A stretch of DNA of 64,000 bases from Ruania halotolerans (lineage in GTDB: Bacteria > Actinomycetota > Actinomycetes > Actinomycetales > Beutenbergiaceae), in NCBI RefSeq assembly GCF_021049285.1, contig NZ_CP088017.1, forward strand, positions 2,925,380 to 2,989,379, in the 5' to 3' direction. The number at the start of each line of letters is the position of its first letter. Position 1 is the stretch's first letter. Below the pieces are notes generated by a model that searched no databases, was not told where the DNA came from, and saw nothing but the letters and a program-made list of their open reading frames with translations. This document shows, in pieces, positions 18,301-25,651 of this stretch. A program made the translations under genes and the position numbers.

Positions 18301-18846
18301 CCGGTCGAGGATCGGTTCGATGGAGATCCGGGCTGCGTCCTCGGGAAGCACGATGTCGGTCGAGTAGGGCCGCCAGTCGAATGTGCCGGTGACGTAGGGT
18401 CCGGCGCGGACGGGCACGACGACGCGGCCGGCTGCGTCGTAGGCCTGGATCCGCAGCATGCTGAAGCCACCTGTCAGAGCATCCCCCCGCACCCAGCCGG
18501 TCAGCGTGAGTTCACGTGCGGTGGCGGCGTCGACGTCGATGCGCTGGGTCAGTGCCAGGCGCGCGTCGGCGCCGGAGACCGAGCTGATCGCCACGGCCGG
18601 GCCCCCGGTAGGGCCAGCCGTCTGGTCGACGTCGACCATCGCAGTGCCCGCGGGGGCCCAGGTGCCCCACCCAGTGGGCACACCGTTCGTCCCGACCGCA
18701 GCGAAGGTGGGGTTGGCGATCTCGGGAGTCGTCGCGGCATGGGCAGGACCTGCCCCGACGACGGATGCGACCGTACCGATCAGCGCTGCAGTGAATGCGG
18801 CTGCCAGGGCAGAACGCGCCCGGGAGCGCAGGGACATCGGCGTCAT
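15361..18846 (-). CDS. Large secreted heparinase II/III-like polysaccharide lyase
   Basis: The 1161-residue exported protein starts at ATG 18846, after AAGGAG. Its signal peptide ends PAHA-ATTPE. Residues about 40-200 look like a carbohydrate-binding beta domain, and 200-400 like fibronectin-type beta modules (YAVHRAEG, TTYTYLVQAL). The region of about 415-760 is helical, with NWVAVTHGTELALLLA and GYTETGWTQEGWDYFHYAQLYL, resembling the alpha/alpha toroid of heparinase II/III and alginate lyases, where Asn, His and Tyr act in beta-elimination. A beta-sandwich follows to about 960. The C-terminus has two repeats of about 90 residues (NVWWGSNASRVHLYENG and NLWWGTNADRYRLYQGE), similar to chitinase-type N-terminal modules. 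The polymer attacked is unknown and the lyase assignment is by pattern only. The regulator gene follows. Confidence 0.6.
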   Translation of the reverse strand: MTPMSLRSRARSALAAAFTAALIGTVASVVGAGPAHAATTPEIANPTFAAVGTNGVPTGWGTWAPAGTAMVDVDQTAGPTGGPAVAISSVSGADARLALTQRIDVDAATARELTLTGWVRGDALTGGFSMLRIQAYDAAGRVVVPVRAGPYVTGTFDWRPYSTDIVLPEDAARISIEPILDRAGGTIWFADLSITETVATGSTLTASPTARGPVELTWAFDDVQADRYAVHRAEGTAPPTASADNRIKVALAPTTADDGAAPATTYTYLVQALGPDGDALATSPPATTTTAGSFDDRTVLSLVTALQQDQGTHVSWAVGEDDPADDLSIQVGETAPVAVSGDDGSVDAPAGSPGDDVVLRSAGTELARAVVGAEEHPRTLVNADVVARIQAALAAGQPTVSGAWEALTARLDGSGAAYPGSATELYRARDAAFAYAVTGEAGYAQMAYDAVMAGADWIAARETNMGLELGRGALNLAPAYDLAHAGWTEAQRADVRDLMTRTTDLLSTYHHDTLDGADRASNWVAVTHGTELALLLAARGDGDFGTHDKRITYLINQVARHLQDGYTETGWTQEGWDYFHYAQLYLFPSLFMAQDAGVRALDPVLADVDFWNLALHVVSTRADGDVSQFGVSGPANQVSGTFPLLFPTAPEGALPGLKHLYDHVQGVATAEPRFDDVHSMFAVLYYPSEVSSDPDQMSGEAAQLAQQALLDDEAGFYAFRSDLADADDTLISTSNRNTQHKGWAAAETFALSWMGHDTSWAGQGGKAQDPLLWSKPLVDGELEPFENQYNTVRGEGVSLASRTFDGQGGGYVHLDGSANFEVTTAEREQVVDLAPGGDADAIVAIHDTFADTTSHSWDWQLRPDETVTIATFPEGAAHEPLFTFTGADGATLSGFVPDREGLTVQVIDQTLRLTRTGTDVEFGIVLATSAGGALEAELLDGDLLLDGRVIDLAALSSVEDGFPTEVDDATQPPAVGVLSSDNGWDTGLRDGDYTVSMNVWWGSNASRVHLYENGTLIASERVDAASPAAQEVEFDLTGRTDGDYVYTAELVNSAGRTTTAPLTVSVTDAAPGVPVLSHDNWDGDGSFALTGNLWWGTNADRYRLYQGEALVAEGELEPQTPKRQQMVHEVDSLEPGSYVFRLEWINDAGTSTSDPLTVEVD

Positions 18847-18998
18847 GAGATCTCCTTGCCGGCGGTGGACTGGAGCCCCGACTCTGGCAGATACGAACGC
18901 CGCAACGCACGGATCTACACAGAACTGAACAGCCGCCGTCGAGCCGGTGTGCCTCGATCTGTTGCCGGCGGCGGCCACAACCGACCCCTGATCAAGGG

Positions 18999-19871
18999 CT
19001 ACGGCGGGTCCTGAAGGAACACCTCACCGATCACGTCGAGCATGCGCGCCTGCGCCAGCCGAGCGCTCTCCGGGTCCGCCTGGATGAGCGCCCGGATCAG
19101 CGCGTTCACCATGATCGTCTGACTCAACCGGGTGGTGCGGGTGATCTCGTCCCGGAACGAGGACGCGCCGAGTGCAGAGACGAAGCTCACCGTCGCGATC
19201 TCCGTCAGCGGTGAGGTGGTGAACGCCGTCAACGCGATCAACCCGGCACCCGTGGCCCTCGCCGCACGCGCGGCCTGCACGGTCGGTCGAGTACTGCCGG
19301 TTCCACTGATCACGATGCACACGTCTTCCGGATGGAGCAGGCGGGCCCGCACACCCTGAGCGATGTGGTCCACCGGTGCCTCGGCGCTGCGTCCAATCGC
19401 ATTGAGTCGCATCGCGGCCTCCATGGCCACCGGTGCAGAGAGTCCGTTGCCGATCACCAAGACCGAGCGTGCCTTCAGGAGCAGCTCCACCCCGGTCTGC
19501 ACATCGCCGGGATCGAGCAGCGCCGCGAGATCTTCGGCCGCCCGGGCCACATCCCGCACCACCGCACGCACCACGCCGACGGCGTCCCTCGGCTCCCCGT
19601 CCTCACTCCCCCTGGCCGCCAGCCCGACATCCCGGGCGAGAAGTACCCGCAGCTGTGGATATCCGGAGAAACCGAGACGCTGAGCCGCTCGGACAACGGT
19701 GGCACGAGAGGTACCAGCGGCATCCGCGACCTCCTGTGCGGAGGCCTCGATCGTCCACTCGGGCCGGTCGATGAACACCTGCGCCACCCGCTGCTCGCTC
19801 GGGTGCAGTGCAGATATCCCCGCGCGGATCAGGGCCGGCACACTGCCGAGCTCGGGGTTCGCGCCAGACAT
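18999..19871 (-). CDS. MurR/RpiR-family regulator with SIS domain
   Basis: The 290-residue protein has an N-terminal RpiR helix-turn-helix (LHPSEQRVAQVFIDRPEW, then ADAAGTSRATVVRAAQRLGFSGYPQLRVLL). Its C-terminal SIS sugar-phosphate domain contains VLVIGNGLSAPVAMEAAMRL and VCIVISGTGSTRPTVQAARAA. It starts within the stop of phnE (TGATG overlap), so it is the last gene of the phnDCEE operon. Usual RpiR effectors are phosphosugars; here the ligand may be a phosphorylated breakdown product of the imported compound, which is inference. Confidence 0.9.
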   Translation of the reverse strand: MSGANPELGSVPALIRAGISALHPSEQRVAQVFIDRPEWTIEASAQEVADAAGTSRATVVRAAQRLGFSGYPQLRVLLARDVGLAARGSEDGEPRDAVGVVRAVVRDVARAAEDLAALLDPGDVQTGVELLLKARSVLVIGNGLSAPVAMEAAMRLNAIGRSAEAPVDHIAQGVRARLLHPEDVCIVISGTGSTRPTVQAARAARATGAGLIALTAFTTSPLTEIATVSFVSALGASSFRDEITRTTRLSQTIMVNALIRALIQADPESARLAQARMLDVIGEVFLQDPP

Positions 19872-20752
19872 CAGTCCACAACCGGCTCAGGGATGTCTGC
19901 CTTGGACGTGCTCCGACCAGGCCCGGAGATGATCCGTTGACGGACGGCGGCCGAGATCTGGTCCACGATGACCGTCACCACGATGATCACCACGAGGGTG
20001 ATGCCGATCCGGCCCCACTCGCGACCATTGAAGAGTTGACCCAGGATCGATCCGATCCCGCCGGCCCCGACGATGCCGAGGATGGCGCCCGCACGGATGT
20101 TGATCTCGAACCGGTACAACCAGAACGCCACGATCTCGGGGAGGACCTGCGGCACCACGGCCCAGCGAAGTAGCTGAATCTTCGACGCCCCGGCAGCGTC
20201 GAGCGCCTCCATCGGCCCGAGGTCGATCCCTTCGATCGCCTCGCTGGAGAGTTTGCCCAGGGTCCCCACCGATCCGATTCCGAGGGCCAGGGCGCCGGCG
20301 AGCGGACCGAGACCGAAGATCGGAATCATGAATACCAGGGCGAACACGATCTCAGGTATGGCGCGGATGATGTTCAGCACCTGCCGCACGACGAGCACCA
20401 CGGGGCGTGGTGCCACGTTGCTGGCTGCGAGGAATGCGATTGGGAAGGAGATGATGGCACCGATCAGAGTGCCGATCCACGCCATCTGGAGTGATTCGAT
20501 CATCAGCGCGATGCTCTTGGACCAGTAGGCGCTCCACGGTTCCGCTATGGGGTTCTGGAGCAAGCCCTGGCTCATCAGCCCGAAGTACCGAGGCGCCTCG
20601 GTGACGATCTGCCCCACGCGCTCCCATCGCGCGTCCACCTGCCATAACGCCCAGAGCACGATGGCTGCACTCACGATGAGCCAGATGGTTGTGCGCACCT
20701 TCGACGGCGGCGCGGGCGTGTTCTTGCGCGCGGTGGCCTCTGCGGTCCTCAT
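19871..20752 (-). CDS. phnE: Phosphonate-type ABC permease (second PhnE)
   Basis: The 293-residue inner-membrane permease starts MRTAEATARKNTPAPPSK, overlapping the preceding permease stop by 4 bp (ATGA). It has about six hydrophobic segments and the binding-protein-dependent permease loop EAIEGIDLGPMEALDAAGASKIQLLRWAVVPQVLP, followed by FEINIRAGAILGIVGAGGIG, both typical of PhnE. It would pair with the other PhnE and the PhnC ATPase to import a phosphonate or related organophosphorus compound. Confidence 0.92.
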   Translation of the reverse strand: MRTAEATARKNTPAPPSKVRTTIWLIVSAAIVLWALWQVDARWERVGQIVTEAPRYFGLMSQGLLQNPIAEPWSAYWSKSIALMIESLQMAWIGTLIGAIISFPIAFLAASNVAPRPVVLVVRQVLNIIRAIPEIVFALVFMIPIFGLGPLAGALALGIGSVGTLGKLSSEAIEGIDLGPMEALDAAGASKIQLLRWAVVPQVLPEIVAFWLYRFEINIRAGAILGIVGAGGIGSILGQLFNGREWGRIGITLVVIIVVTVIVDQISAAVRQRIISGPGRSTSKADIPEPVVD

Positions 20753-21564
20753 GTGAGCCTCCGGCGGATCGCGCGTGAGGACTGATCGAGCACGAAGACC
20801 ACCGCGAAGAGTGCGAACACCACAGCGGCGAGCTCCTCGTGCTGCAACCGGCTGACCAGCAGATCGATGATCTCTCCGATCCCCCCTGCTCCGACGATTC
20901 CCAGCACGGCCGAGGCGCGGATGTTCAGTTCGAACACGTAGAAGCAATAGGAGAGGTAGTTCGGGGCGACCTGTGGCATCACAGCGAAACGGCCGCGTTG
21001 GAACCGGCTGCCGCCAGCGGCCTCGACCGCCTCGATCGGTCCGCGATCCACGGCGTCGATGGACTCCGAGGTGAGTTTGGCGACGATGCCGATGTTGAAC
21101 ACGATGAGTGCGAGGATGCCGGGGAGGGCTCCGGTCTGCACGAAGGCAACGAACAGCAGGCCGTAGGCCACGTCCGGCAAGGATCGAACCACGGAGAGCA
21201 CCAGTTTGGTGACCCGGTAGACCGCGATGGTGGGCGCGGACACCTTCGAGGCAAGCATGGCCAGCAGCAGCGCGAGAATCGAGCCGACCAGCGTTGCCAG
21301 GATGGCGATGTAGAGCGTCTCGAGGAAGGCGTCAATCACCGCAGGTCTGGTCAGGATCGACCAGGCGGGATCGAAGTATCGCGCGACGATCTCCCGGCCG
21401 CGCATCGCATCGGTGAACAGCGGCGTGAGGGTGAACTCGATCCCGATCGCCGAGTAGACGGTAATGGCGAGGAACGCGACGAGCCCCAGGATCGCGCCGA
21501 TCGAAGGCGGCGGCTTGACCGGGCGGTCGGACTGCGAGACTGTTCGCACGGCGGGCGCGGTCAC
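20749..21564 (-). CDS. phnE: Phosphonate-type ABC permease (first PhnE)
   Basis: The 271-residue permease is homologous to the next gene. It has ESIDAVDRGPIEAVEAAGGSRFQRGRFAVMPQVAP as the ATPase-contact loop and FELNIRASAVLGIVGAGGIGEIIDLL near the end. The GTG at 21564 (VTAPAVRTVSQSDRP) is chosen because it follows the phnC stop by about 28 bp; frames upstream run into phnC. No strong ribosome site is visible, so the start is uncertain. Two different permeases imply a heterodimeric channel. Confidence 0.88.
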   Translation of the reverse strand: MTAPAVRTVSQSDRPVKPPPSIGAILGLVAFLAITVYSAIGIEFTLTPLFTDAMRGREIVARYFDPAWSILTRPAVIDAFLETLYIAILATLVGSILALLLAMLASKVSAPTIAVYRVTKLVLSVVRSLPDVAYGLLFVAFVQTGALPGILALIVFNIGIVAKLTSESIDAVDRGPIEAVEAAGGSRFQRGRFAVMPQVAPNYLSYCFYVFELNIRASAVLGIVGAGGIGEIIDLLVSRLQHEELAAVVFALFAVVFVLDQSSRAIRRRLT

Positions 21565-21592
21565 GCGGCCGCCACGGTGCTGTACGTGGTGT

Positions 21593-22375
21593 TCACGCCA
21601 CTGGTCCCGCGTTCTTCTCCGCCACATCGTCGGCGGTCAGTGATCGACCGTAGATGGACTCGAAGACGGCGTCGTCGGCCTCCTCGCCGGTGCCGTCGAA
21701 GACGACCTGTCCGTCTCGCATTCCGATGATGCGATCGCCGTAGCGGCGGGCGAGGTCCAGGAAGTGCAGGTTCACCACCGTGGTGATCCCGAGGTCGCGG
21801 TTGATCCGCTGCAGATCCCGCATCACAGCGTTCGCCGTGGGCGGGTCGAGTGAGGCGACGGGTTCGTCGGCGAGCATGATCTGCGGCTGCTGGGCAAGTC
21901 CGCGTGCGATCGCCACCCGCTGCTGCTGGCCGCCGGAGAGTTGCGAGGCGCGCACGTACGCCTTCTCGAGGATGCCCACTCGTTCCAGCGCGTCGAAGGC
22001 GATCTCCTTGTCCTCGGCGGAGAACCACCCGAGCAGTGAGCGGAGAACACCGGTGGAGTGCAGGCGACCGGTGAGCACGTTGTTCATCACGCTCGTACGG
22101 CTGACCAGGTTGAACGACTGGAAGATCATCCCCACCTGGGAGCGCAGGTGCCGCAGTTGCCGGCGGTTGGCACGGGCTACCGGCGCGTCGTTGACCAACA
22201 GCTCTCCACCAGTCACGGGGACGATGCCATTGATCGTGCGCACGAGCGTGGACTTTCCGGCACCCGAAAGACCCACGACCACCACGAACTGCCCCTCCGG
22301 GATGGTCAGATCCACGCCGTCGAGCGCAGTGGTGCCGTTCGGGTAGGTGACGGACACGTCGCGAAACTCGATCAT
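21593..22375 (-). CDS. phnC: Phosphonate-type ABC transporter ATPase
   Basis: The 260-residue ATPase has Walker A GLSGAGKST, Q-loop GMIFQSFNLVSRTSVMNNVLTGRL (the FNLVxRxSVxxNVLxGRL stretch is a PhnC hallmark), signature LSGGQQQR and Walker B IMLADEPVASLDP, then the switch His in VNLHFLDLA. It energises import with the two PhnE permeases. A start at 22375 (MIEFRDVS) is preferred to 22384. A 12-bp hairpin separates it from phnD upstream. Confidence 0.93.
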   Translation of the reverse strand: MIEFRDVSVTYPNGTTALDGVDLTIPEGQFVVVVGLSGAGKSTLVRTINGIVPVTGGELLVNDAPVARANRRQLRHLRSQVGMIFQSFNLVSRTSVMNNVLTGRLHSTGVLRSLLGWFSAEDKEIAFDALERVGILEKAYVRASQLSGGQQQRVAIARGLAQQPQIMLADEPVASLDPPTANAVMRDLQRINRDLGITTVVNLHFLDLARRYGDRIIGMRDGQVVFDGTGEEADDAVFESIYGRSLTADDVAEKNAGPVA

Positions 22376-22402
22376 GACCCACATTCCTTGCTACGCGCCG
22401 GT

Positions 22403-22437
22403 GGCGCAGGCGGGATGGTTTGCGCCCCGCCTGCGCC
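22403..22437. terminator. Intercistronic hairpin between phnD and phnC
   Basis: GGCGCAGGCGGG at 22403-22414 pairs perfectly with CCCGCCTGCGCC at 22426-22437 around an 11-nt loop, in the 80-bp gap between phnD and phnC. Such structures often act as partial terminators or mRNA stabilisers that let the binding protein be made in excess over the transporter subunits. Confidence 0.6.
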
Positions 22438-22455
22438 GTTCGGCTGATCGACCGA

Positions 22456-23469
22456 TCACAGTCCGGCGAAGTTCGCTTCCACCTGCCGGGCGGCGTCGAG
22501 GGCGTCCAGGTCGGCCGGGACCAGGCCCTCGATGGAGTACACCGCGTCGTAGGCGGCGGCGCCCTCTTCGGTCTCCATCACGGCGACCATGGCATCGGCG
22601 ATGCGCTGCTGCAGGTCTTCCGAGAGGTCTCCGGCCACGGCCACGCCGTCGTTCGGGATCTCGTCGGAGTAGGCGAACACGGTGACTTCCTCACCGATCT
22701 GCGGGTTCTCCTCCACCACGTTGTCGCGAGCGTCGTCGAAGCTCACGCCCACCGGGTAGTCCCCGCTGGCCACGTTGATGATCGAGTTCGGGTGCCCACC
22801 GGCGAACTGGGTGTTCAACGCGAGTGGGTCGAGGCCGGCTACGCGCTCGAGCTGAGTGGCCGGGTAGTAGTACCCCGACGCCGAAGAGGAGTCCACCATC
22901 GAGATCGGGGTGTCCTGCTCGATGAGCGCGAGTGCATCCTCGCCTGCGGGGCCCGCCTCGGCAGCGTCCGCGCCGTTGCAGAAGGTGTAGGTGGAGCCAT
23001 CCTCGTTCTCCACCTCGACCACGTCGTCCAGGCAGTAGGTGTCCGGGTCGTTGGTGAACCACTGCGTGTGATAGGTCGAGGATCCGAACCGCACCGACTG
23101 CAGGATGATCTCGGCATCAGCCTGGTCAGCTGCCTGCACAAGGGCGATCGGGCCGAACATCCCGATCTGCGCCTGACCTGTCTGCATTGCCGTGACCAGC
23201 GCGGCGTAGTTCTCCGTGACGTTGGTGGTCACGGGGATTCCCAGCTCCGCCTCGATCAGGGCTCCGAGTTGGTCGGCATCCTCGACCAGGGAGTCCATCT
23301 CCTGCGAGGGGACCAGTCCGAGAACGATCTCCTCGGGGTCGGCCATCTCCTCGTCGCCACCGGTCTGTTCACCGCCCGTTTCATCCTCAGCAGGTTCGTC
23401 GCTGGCGCAAGCCGTCAGAGCCAGCGCGGCCGCGGCACCGATGGCCGCCCAACGCATCGCACGCTTCAT
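22456..23469 (-). CDS. phnD: Phosphate/phosphonate-type ABC substrate-binding lipoprotein
   Basis: The 337-residue lipoprotein has lipobox LTAC with Cys at about residue 21. An acidic linker is followed by IVLGLVPSQEMDSLVEDADQL and ENYAALVTAMQTGQAQIGMFGP, the PhnD-type opening. SMVDSSSASGYYYPATQL and the ASGDYPVGVSFDDAR block line the ligand pocket in this family. A Cys pair near residues 149-168 may form a disulfide. It is the first gene of phnD-phnC-phnE-phnE-rpiR. Ligands in the family include phosphonates, phosphite and phosphate, and the sequence alone does not decide. Confidence 0.92.
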   Translation of the reverse strand: MKRAMRWAAIGAAAALALTACASDEPAEDETGGEQTGGDEEMADPEEIVLGLVPSQEMDSLVEDADQLGALIEAELGIPVTTNVTENYAALVTAMQTGQAQIGMFGPIALVQAADQADAEIILQSVRFGSSTYHTQWFTNDPDTYCLDDVVEVENEDGSTYTFCNGADAAEAGPAGEDALALIEQDTPISMVDSSSASGYYYPATQLERVAGLDPLALNTQFAGGHPNSIINVASGDYPVGVSFDDARDNVVEENPQIGEEVTVFAYSDEIPNDGVAVAGDLSEDLQQRIADAMVAVMETEEGAAAYDAVYSIEGLVPADLDALDAARQVEANFAGL

Positions 23470-23647
23470 TTTTCACCCTCGTCGTTCGGGGCACCGGTCG
23501 GCACCATCTGGGAGCCCCGCAACGTCATTACCTGACCCACGGCAGCCATGAACACGAGTTGCACGCTACTGACGCCGACGCACCCGCGCTAGAGAACGGG
23601 GGTTGCATTCCGGTAAACACTCACTGAACGGTCGAGAGTTGTTCCGT

Positions 23648-24358
23648 TCAGGATGCGATCTCGCGCCGAGCCCAGGCACGTATCGCCGCGGACAGCCCCT
23701 CGAAGGTCGCCGCCGCGTGCGTACTCGGACCGTGCCCGAGGCTGAACCGGTCGATGAAGAATCCGGTGGAGCCGCGGTCCATCGCCGGTCCTACGTCGTT
23801 CGCCCAGACGTCGCCCACACTTGCCAGGCGGGCCGGGTCGTTCACCGCGGCCCGAGTAGCGAGGTCGTCGAGGATCTGTGGCATCGTGTCGGGCTTCCCC
23901 GCACTGGGCACCACGTGGTCAATGAGCGCCGTCAGCTCGTGTGTGTCCAGCCAGCTCTGCGCGCCCACGAGTGGTGCGTTGGTCACCAGGACCACCTGCG
24001 CCCCGGTGGACCGAACGTCGGCGAGGAGGTCCCGGACGCCGTCGGGCGGTCTCGTCTCCCCCTCCCCCGCCTCAAGGCGTGCCCTGGAAGCGAGGTATGC
24101 CTCGCTGAGCGTCTCGTTCGGGCACGTGGCCGCGCGTGCCATCGCGGCCACCGCCTGGTAGCCGTCCGCTGCGCCGGGCACTGCTCGGTCTCCGGCAAGG
24201 AAGGCCCGGGCGGCCGAGACCAGCGCCATGCCAGGATGACGACGCTGCACCTCCTCGGCGTAGAAGATCACCGGATCGTCGCCGATGCAGAGCGTTCCAT
24301 CGAAGTCGAGCACCAGGACGGCGGAAGGCGGGGCAGGTTCACGTCGTTCAGTTGTCAC
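23648..24358 (-). CDS. HAD-family hydrolase
   Basis: The 236-residue phosphohydrolase has motif I VLDFDGTLCIGDD (nucleophile Asp and acid Asp), a helical cap, motif II VVLVTNAPLVG, the motif III Lys in SAGKPDTMPQILDDL, and motif IV SVGDVWANDVGPAMDRG. The GTG at 24358 (VTTERREPAPPS) is the likely start, since sequence upstream runs into tRNA-Leu. It lies about 180 bp beyond phnD, so a phosphonatase-like or phosphate-ester role is conceivable but unproven. It is probably transcribed separately. Confidence 0.85.
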   Translation of the reverse strand: MTTERREPAPPSAVLVLDFDGTLCIGDDPVIFYAEEVQRRHPGMALVSAARAFLAGDRAVPGAADGYQAVAAMARAATCPNETLSEAYLASRARLEAGEGETRPPDGVRDLLADVRSTGAQVVLVTNAPLVGAQSWLDTHELTALIDHVVPSAGKPDTMPQILDDLATRAAVNDPARLASVGDVWANDVGPAMDRGSTGFFIDRFSLGHGPSTHAAATFEGLSAAIRAWARREIAS

Positions 24359-24384
24359 CACGGCGACTAGGCTAGGCCCCGCAA

Positions 24385-24466
24385 GCGCGAGTGGCGTAAC
24401 TGGCAGCCGCGCAGGATTTAGGTTCCTGTGCCTTCGGGCGTGCGGGTTCGAGTCCCGCCTCGCGCA
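24385..24466 (+). tRNA. tRNA-Leu (anticodon TAG)
   Basis: The 82-nt tRNA with a long variable arm begins GCGCGAGTGGCG. Acceptor arms GCGCGAG and CTCGCGC pair perfectly, the anticodon stem CAGGA/TCCTG encloses TTTAGGT (anticodon TAG), and the T arm has GGGTTCGAGTCCC. CCA is not encoded. The 3' end is the first unit of a tandem repeat. Confidence 0.96.
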
Positions 24467-24601
24467 CTGTGACGAAGGAACTGTGCTCAAGCGGGACGAG
24501 GAGGAGCGCAGCGACGGCCCCGCCTCGCGCACTGTGACGAAGGAACTGTGCTCAAGCGGGACGAGGAGGAGCGCAGCGACTCCCCGCGCCTCGCGCACTG
24601 T
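24456..24601. repeat. Tandem repeat of about 65 bp seeded by the tRNA-Leu 3' end
   Basis: A unit starting CGCCTCGCGCACTGT (the last 11 bp of tRNA-Leu plus flank) and running through a GAGGAGCGCAGCGAC stretch occurs at 24456-24520 and again at 24521-24586. A third partial copy of the first 15 bp begins at 24587. The two full units are almost identical; they differ only in the few bases before each junction. Confidence 0.85.
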
Positions 24602-24606
24602 CGTGA

Positions 24607-24645
24607 GCGTCGCGTAGCCGCGTTCGCCAACCCACCCCGCGACGC
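24607..24645. terminator. Possible terminator downstream of tRNA-Leu
   Basis: GCGTCGCG at 24607-24614 and CGCGACGC at 24638-24645 form a perfect 8-bp dyad with a 23-nt loop. It is the first dyad after tRNA-Leu and the tandem repeat, and lies just before the DUF4916 gene. The loop is long for a terminator. Confidence 0.35.
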
Positions 24646-24659
24646 GATAGAAAGCAGGG

Positions 24660-25199
24660 GTGAGCAACACGAGTGTCGAAACCGAGGACGGCTGGTTCGA
24701 ACCCGATGAGTTGGCGGCAGTACGGCGGCGCATGCCGATCCTGTACGTGGACGTCATCCCGGTGCGGGTTGACCCGGACGGTGTGATCCAGCGGGTCGGG
24801 ATGCTGCTGCGTACCCCGCGAGACGGCGGGATATCCCGGGCATTGGTCTCCGGCCGCGTGATGTTCCATGAGCTCATCCGGGACGCCCTGTCGCGCCATA
24901 TCGACAAAGACCTCGGACCGATGGCGCTGCCCAGGATCCCGGTCACGCTGACCCCGTTCACCGTGGCCGAGTACTTCCCCACCCCTGGGATCACGCCGTA
25001 TCACGACCCTCGCCAGCATGCGGTTTCCCTGGCCTACATCGTGCCCGTGGACGGGGACTGCAGCCCCCAGCAGGACGCCTTGGACATCGGGTGGTTCACG
25101 CCGGAGGAGGCGGTCTCCCCCATGGTGCAAGCAGACATGGTGGACGGCCACGGCGCCCTGGTGCGTACAGCGCTGGCCACCGTGGGGCGGTTGGTCTGA
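24660..25199 (+). CDS. DUF4916 (NUDIX-like) protein
   Basis: The 179-residue protein (GTG start) has WFEPDELAAVRRRMPILYVDVIPVRVD, ALVSGRVMFHELIRDALSRHIDKDLG and PFTVAEYFPTPG, then DPRQHAVSLAYIVPVDGDCSPQQDALDIGWFTPEEA. This is the DUF4916 family, which has the NUDIX fold. The segment GRVMFHELIRDALSRHIDKDLG occupies the place of the NUDIX box but lacks its full GX5EX7REUXEEXGU pattern. Nucleotide hydrolysis is therefore uncertain. The next gene starts at or near its stop. Confidence 0.75.
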   Translation: MSNTSVETEDGWFEPDELAAVRRRMPILYVDVIPVRVDPDGVIQRVGMLLRTPRDGGISRALVSGRVMFHELIRDALSRHIDKDLGPMALPRIPVTLTPFTVAEYFPTPGITPYHDPRQHAVSLAYIVPVDGDCSPQQDALDIGWFTPEEAVSPMVQADMVDGHGALVRTALATVGRLV

Positions 25200-25612
25200 G
25201 CGAGAAGGGAGCCCCGACGGCGCAGCCCGCCCCGGTCGTCGTCGGTCAACCCGCCTGGTCAGCTGGGGCCGATGTGGTGGCGGTGCTGGTGTTCGTCATC
25301 GCAGGCCGTGGCACGCATCACGACTCCGGGGTGACCATCGGCACCCTCGGCACTGCATGGCCGTTCCTCGTCGCCCTGATCCTCGGCTGGGCGCTTGCGC
25401 GTGCGTGGCGCAGTCCGGTGCGCCCGTGGCCCACTGGCACCGTCGTGTGGCTGGTGACGGCGGCCGGTGGCCTGACCCTGCGCGGCCTCACCGGAGGTGG
25501 GTTGTCCGGCGCCTTCCCCCTCGTGACGGTGCTCGCCCTGGGCGGACTCATGGTCGGCTGGCGCGCCGTGGTCGTGCTCTGGCGCCGACTTCGTCCGGCG
25601 CGGGTTGCCTGA
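25196..25612 (+). CDS. DUF3054 membrane protein
   Basis: The protein has four hydrophobic segments: VVAVLVFVIAGRGTHHDSG, WPFLVALILGWALARAW, VVWLVTAAGGLTLRGLTGGG and FPLVTVLALGGLMVGWRAVVVLW, matching actinobacterial DUF3054. The start is unclear: the only in-frame alternatives are a GTG at 25091 deep in the previous gene and a GTG at 25274 inside the first membrane segment. A CTG at 25196, overlapping the upstream TGA stop, would give a normal 138-residue protein. Its last codons and stop (ARVA) are supplied by the hairpin repeat at 25602. Function unknown. Confidence 0.7.
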   Translation: MSEKGAPTAQPAPVVVGQPAWSAGADVVAVLVFVIAGRGTHHDSGVTIGTLGTAWPFLVALILGWALARAWRSPVRPWPTGTVVWLVTAAGGLTLRGLTGGGLSGAFPLVTVLALGGLMVGWRAVVVLWRRLRPARVA

Positions 25613-25651
25613 GTGTCGTGAATCAGGCTGAACGCGACACTCAAGCCACCC
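25602..25651. repeat. Palindromic 'RVA-stop' hairpin element, copy 1
   Basis: The left arm GGGTTGCCTGAGTGTCG (25602-25618) and right arm CGACACTCAAGCCACCC (25635-25651) form a hairpin with a perfect 9-bp core. It spans the stop codons of both convergent genes: the left arm encodes RVA-stop of DUF3054 and the right arm, read on the other strand, encodes RVA-stop of the GNAT protein. It is a likely bidirectional terminator and shares arms with the copy at 27173. Confidence 0.8.

Noticed and set aside
24626-24636. GCCAACCCACC also occurs at the end of hairpin copy 2 (27215-27225), suggesting a third hairpin element.
   Set aside because: Only 11 bp match and no left arm with GGGTTGCCTGAGTG is present, so chance or a minor remnant is more likely.
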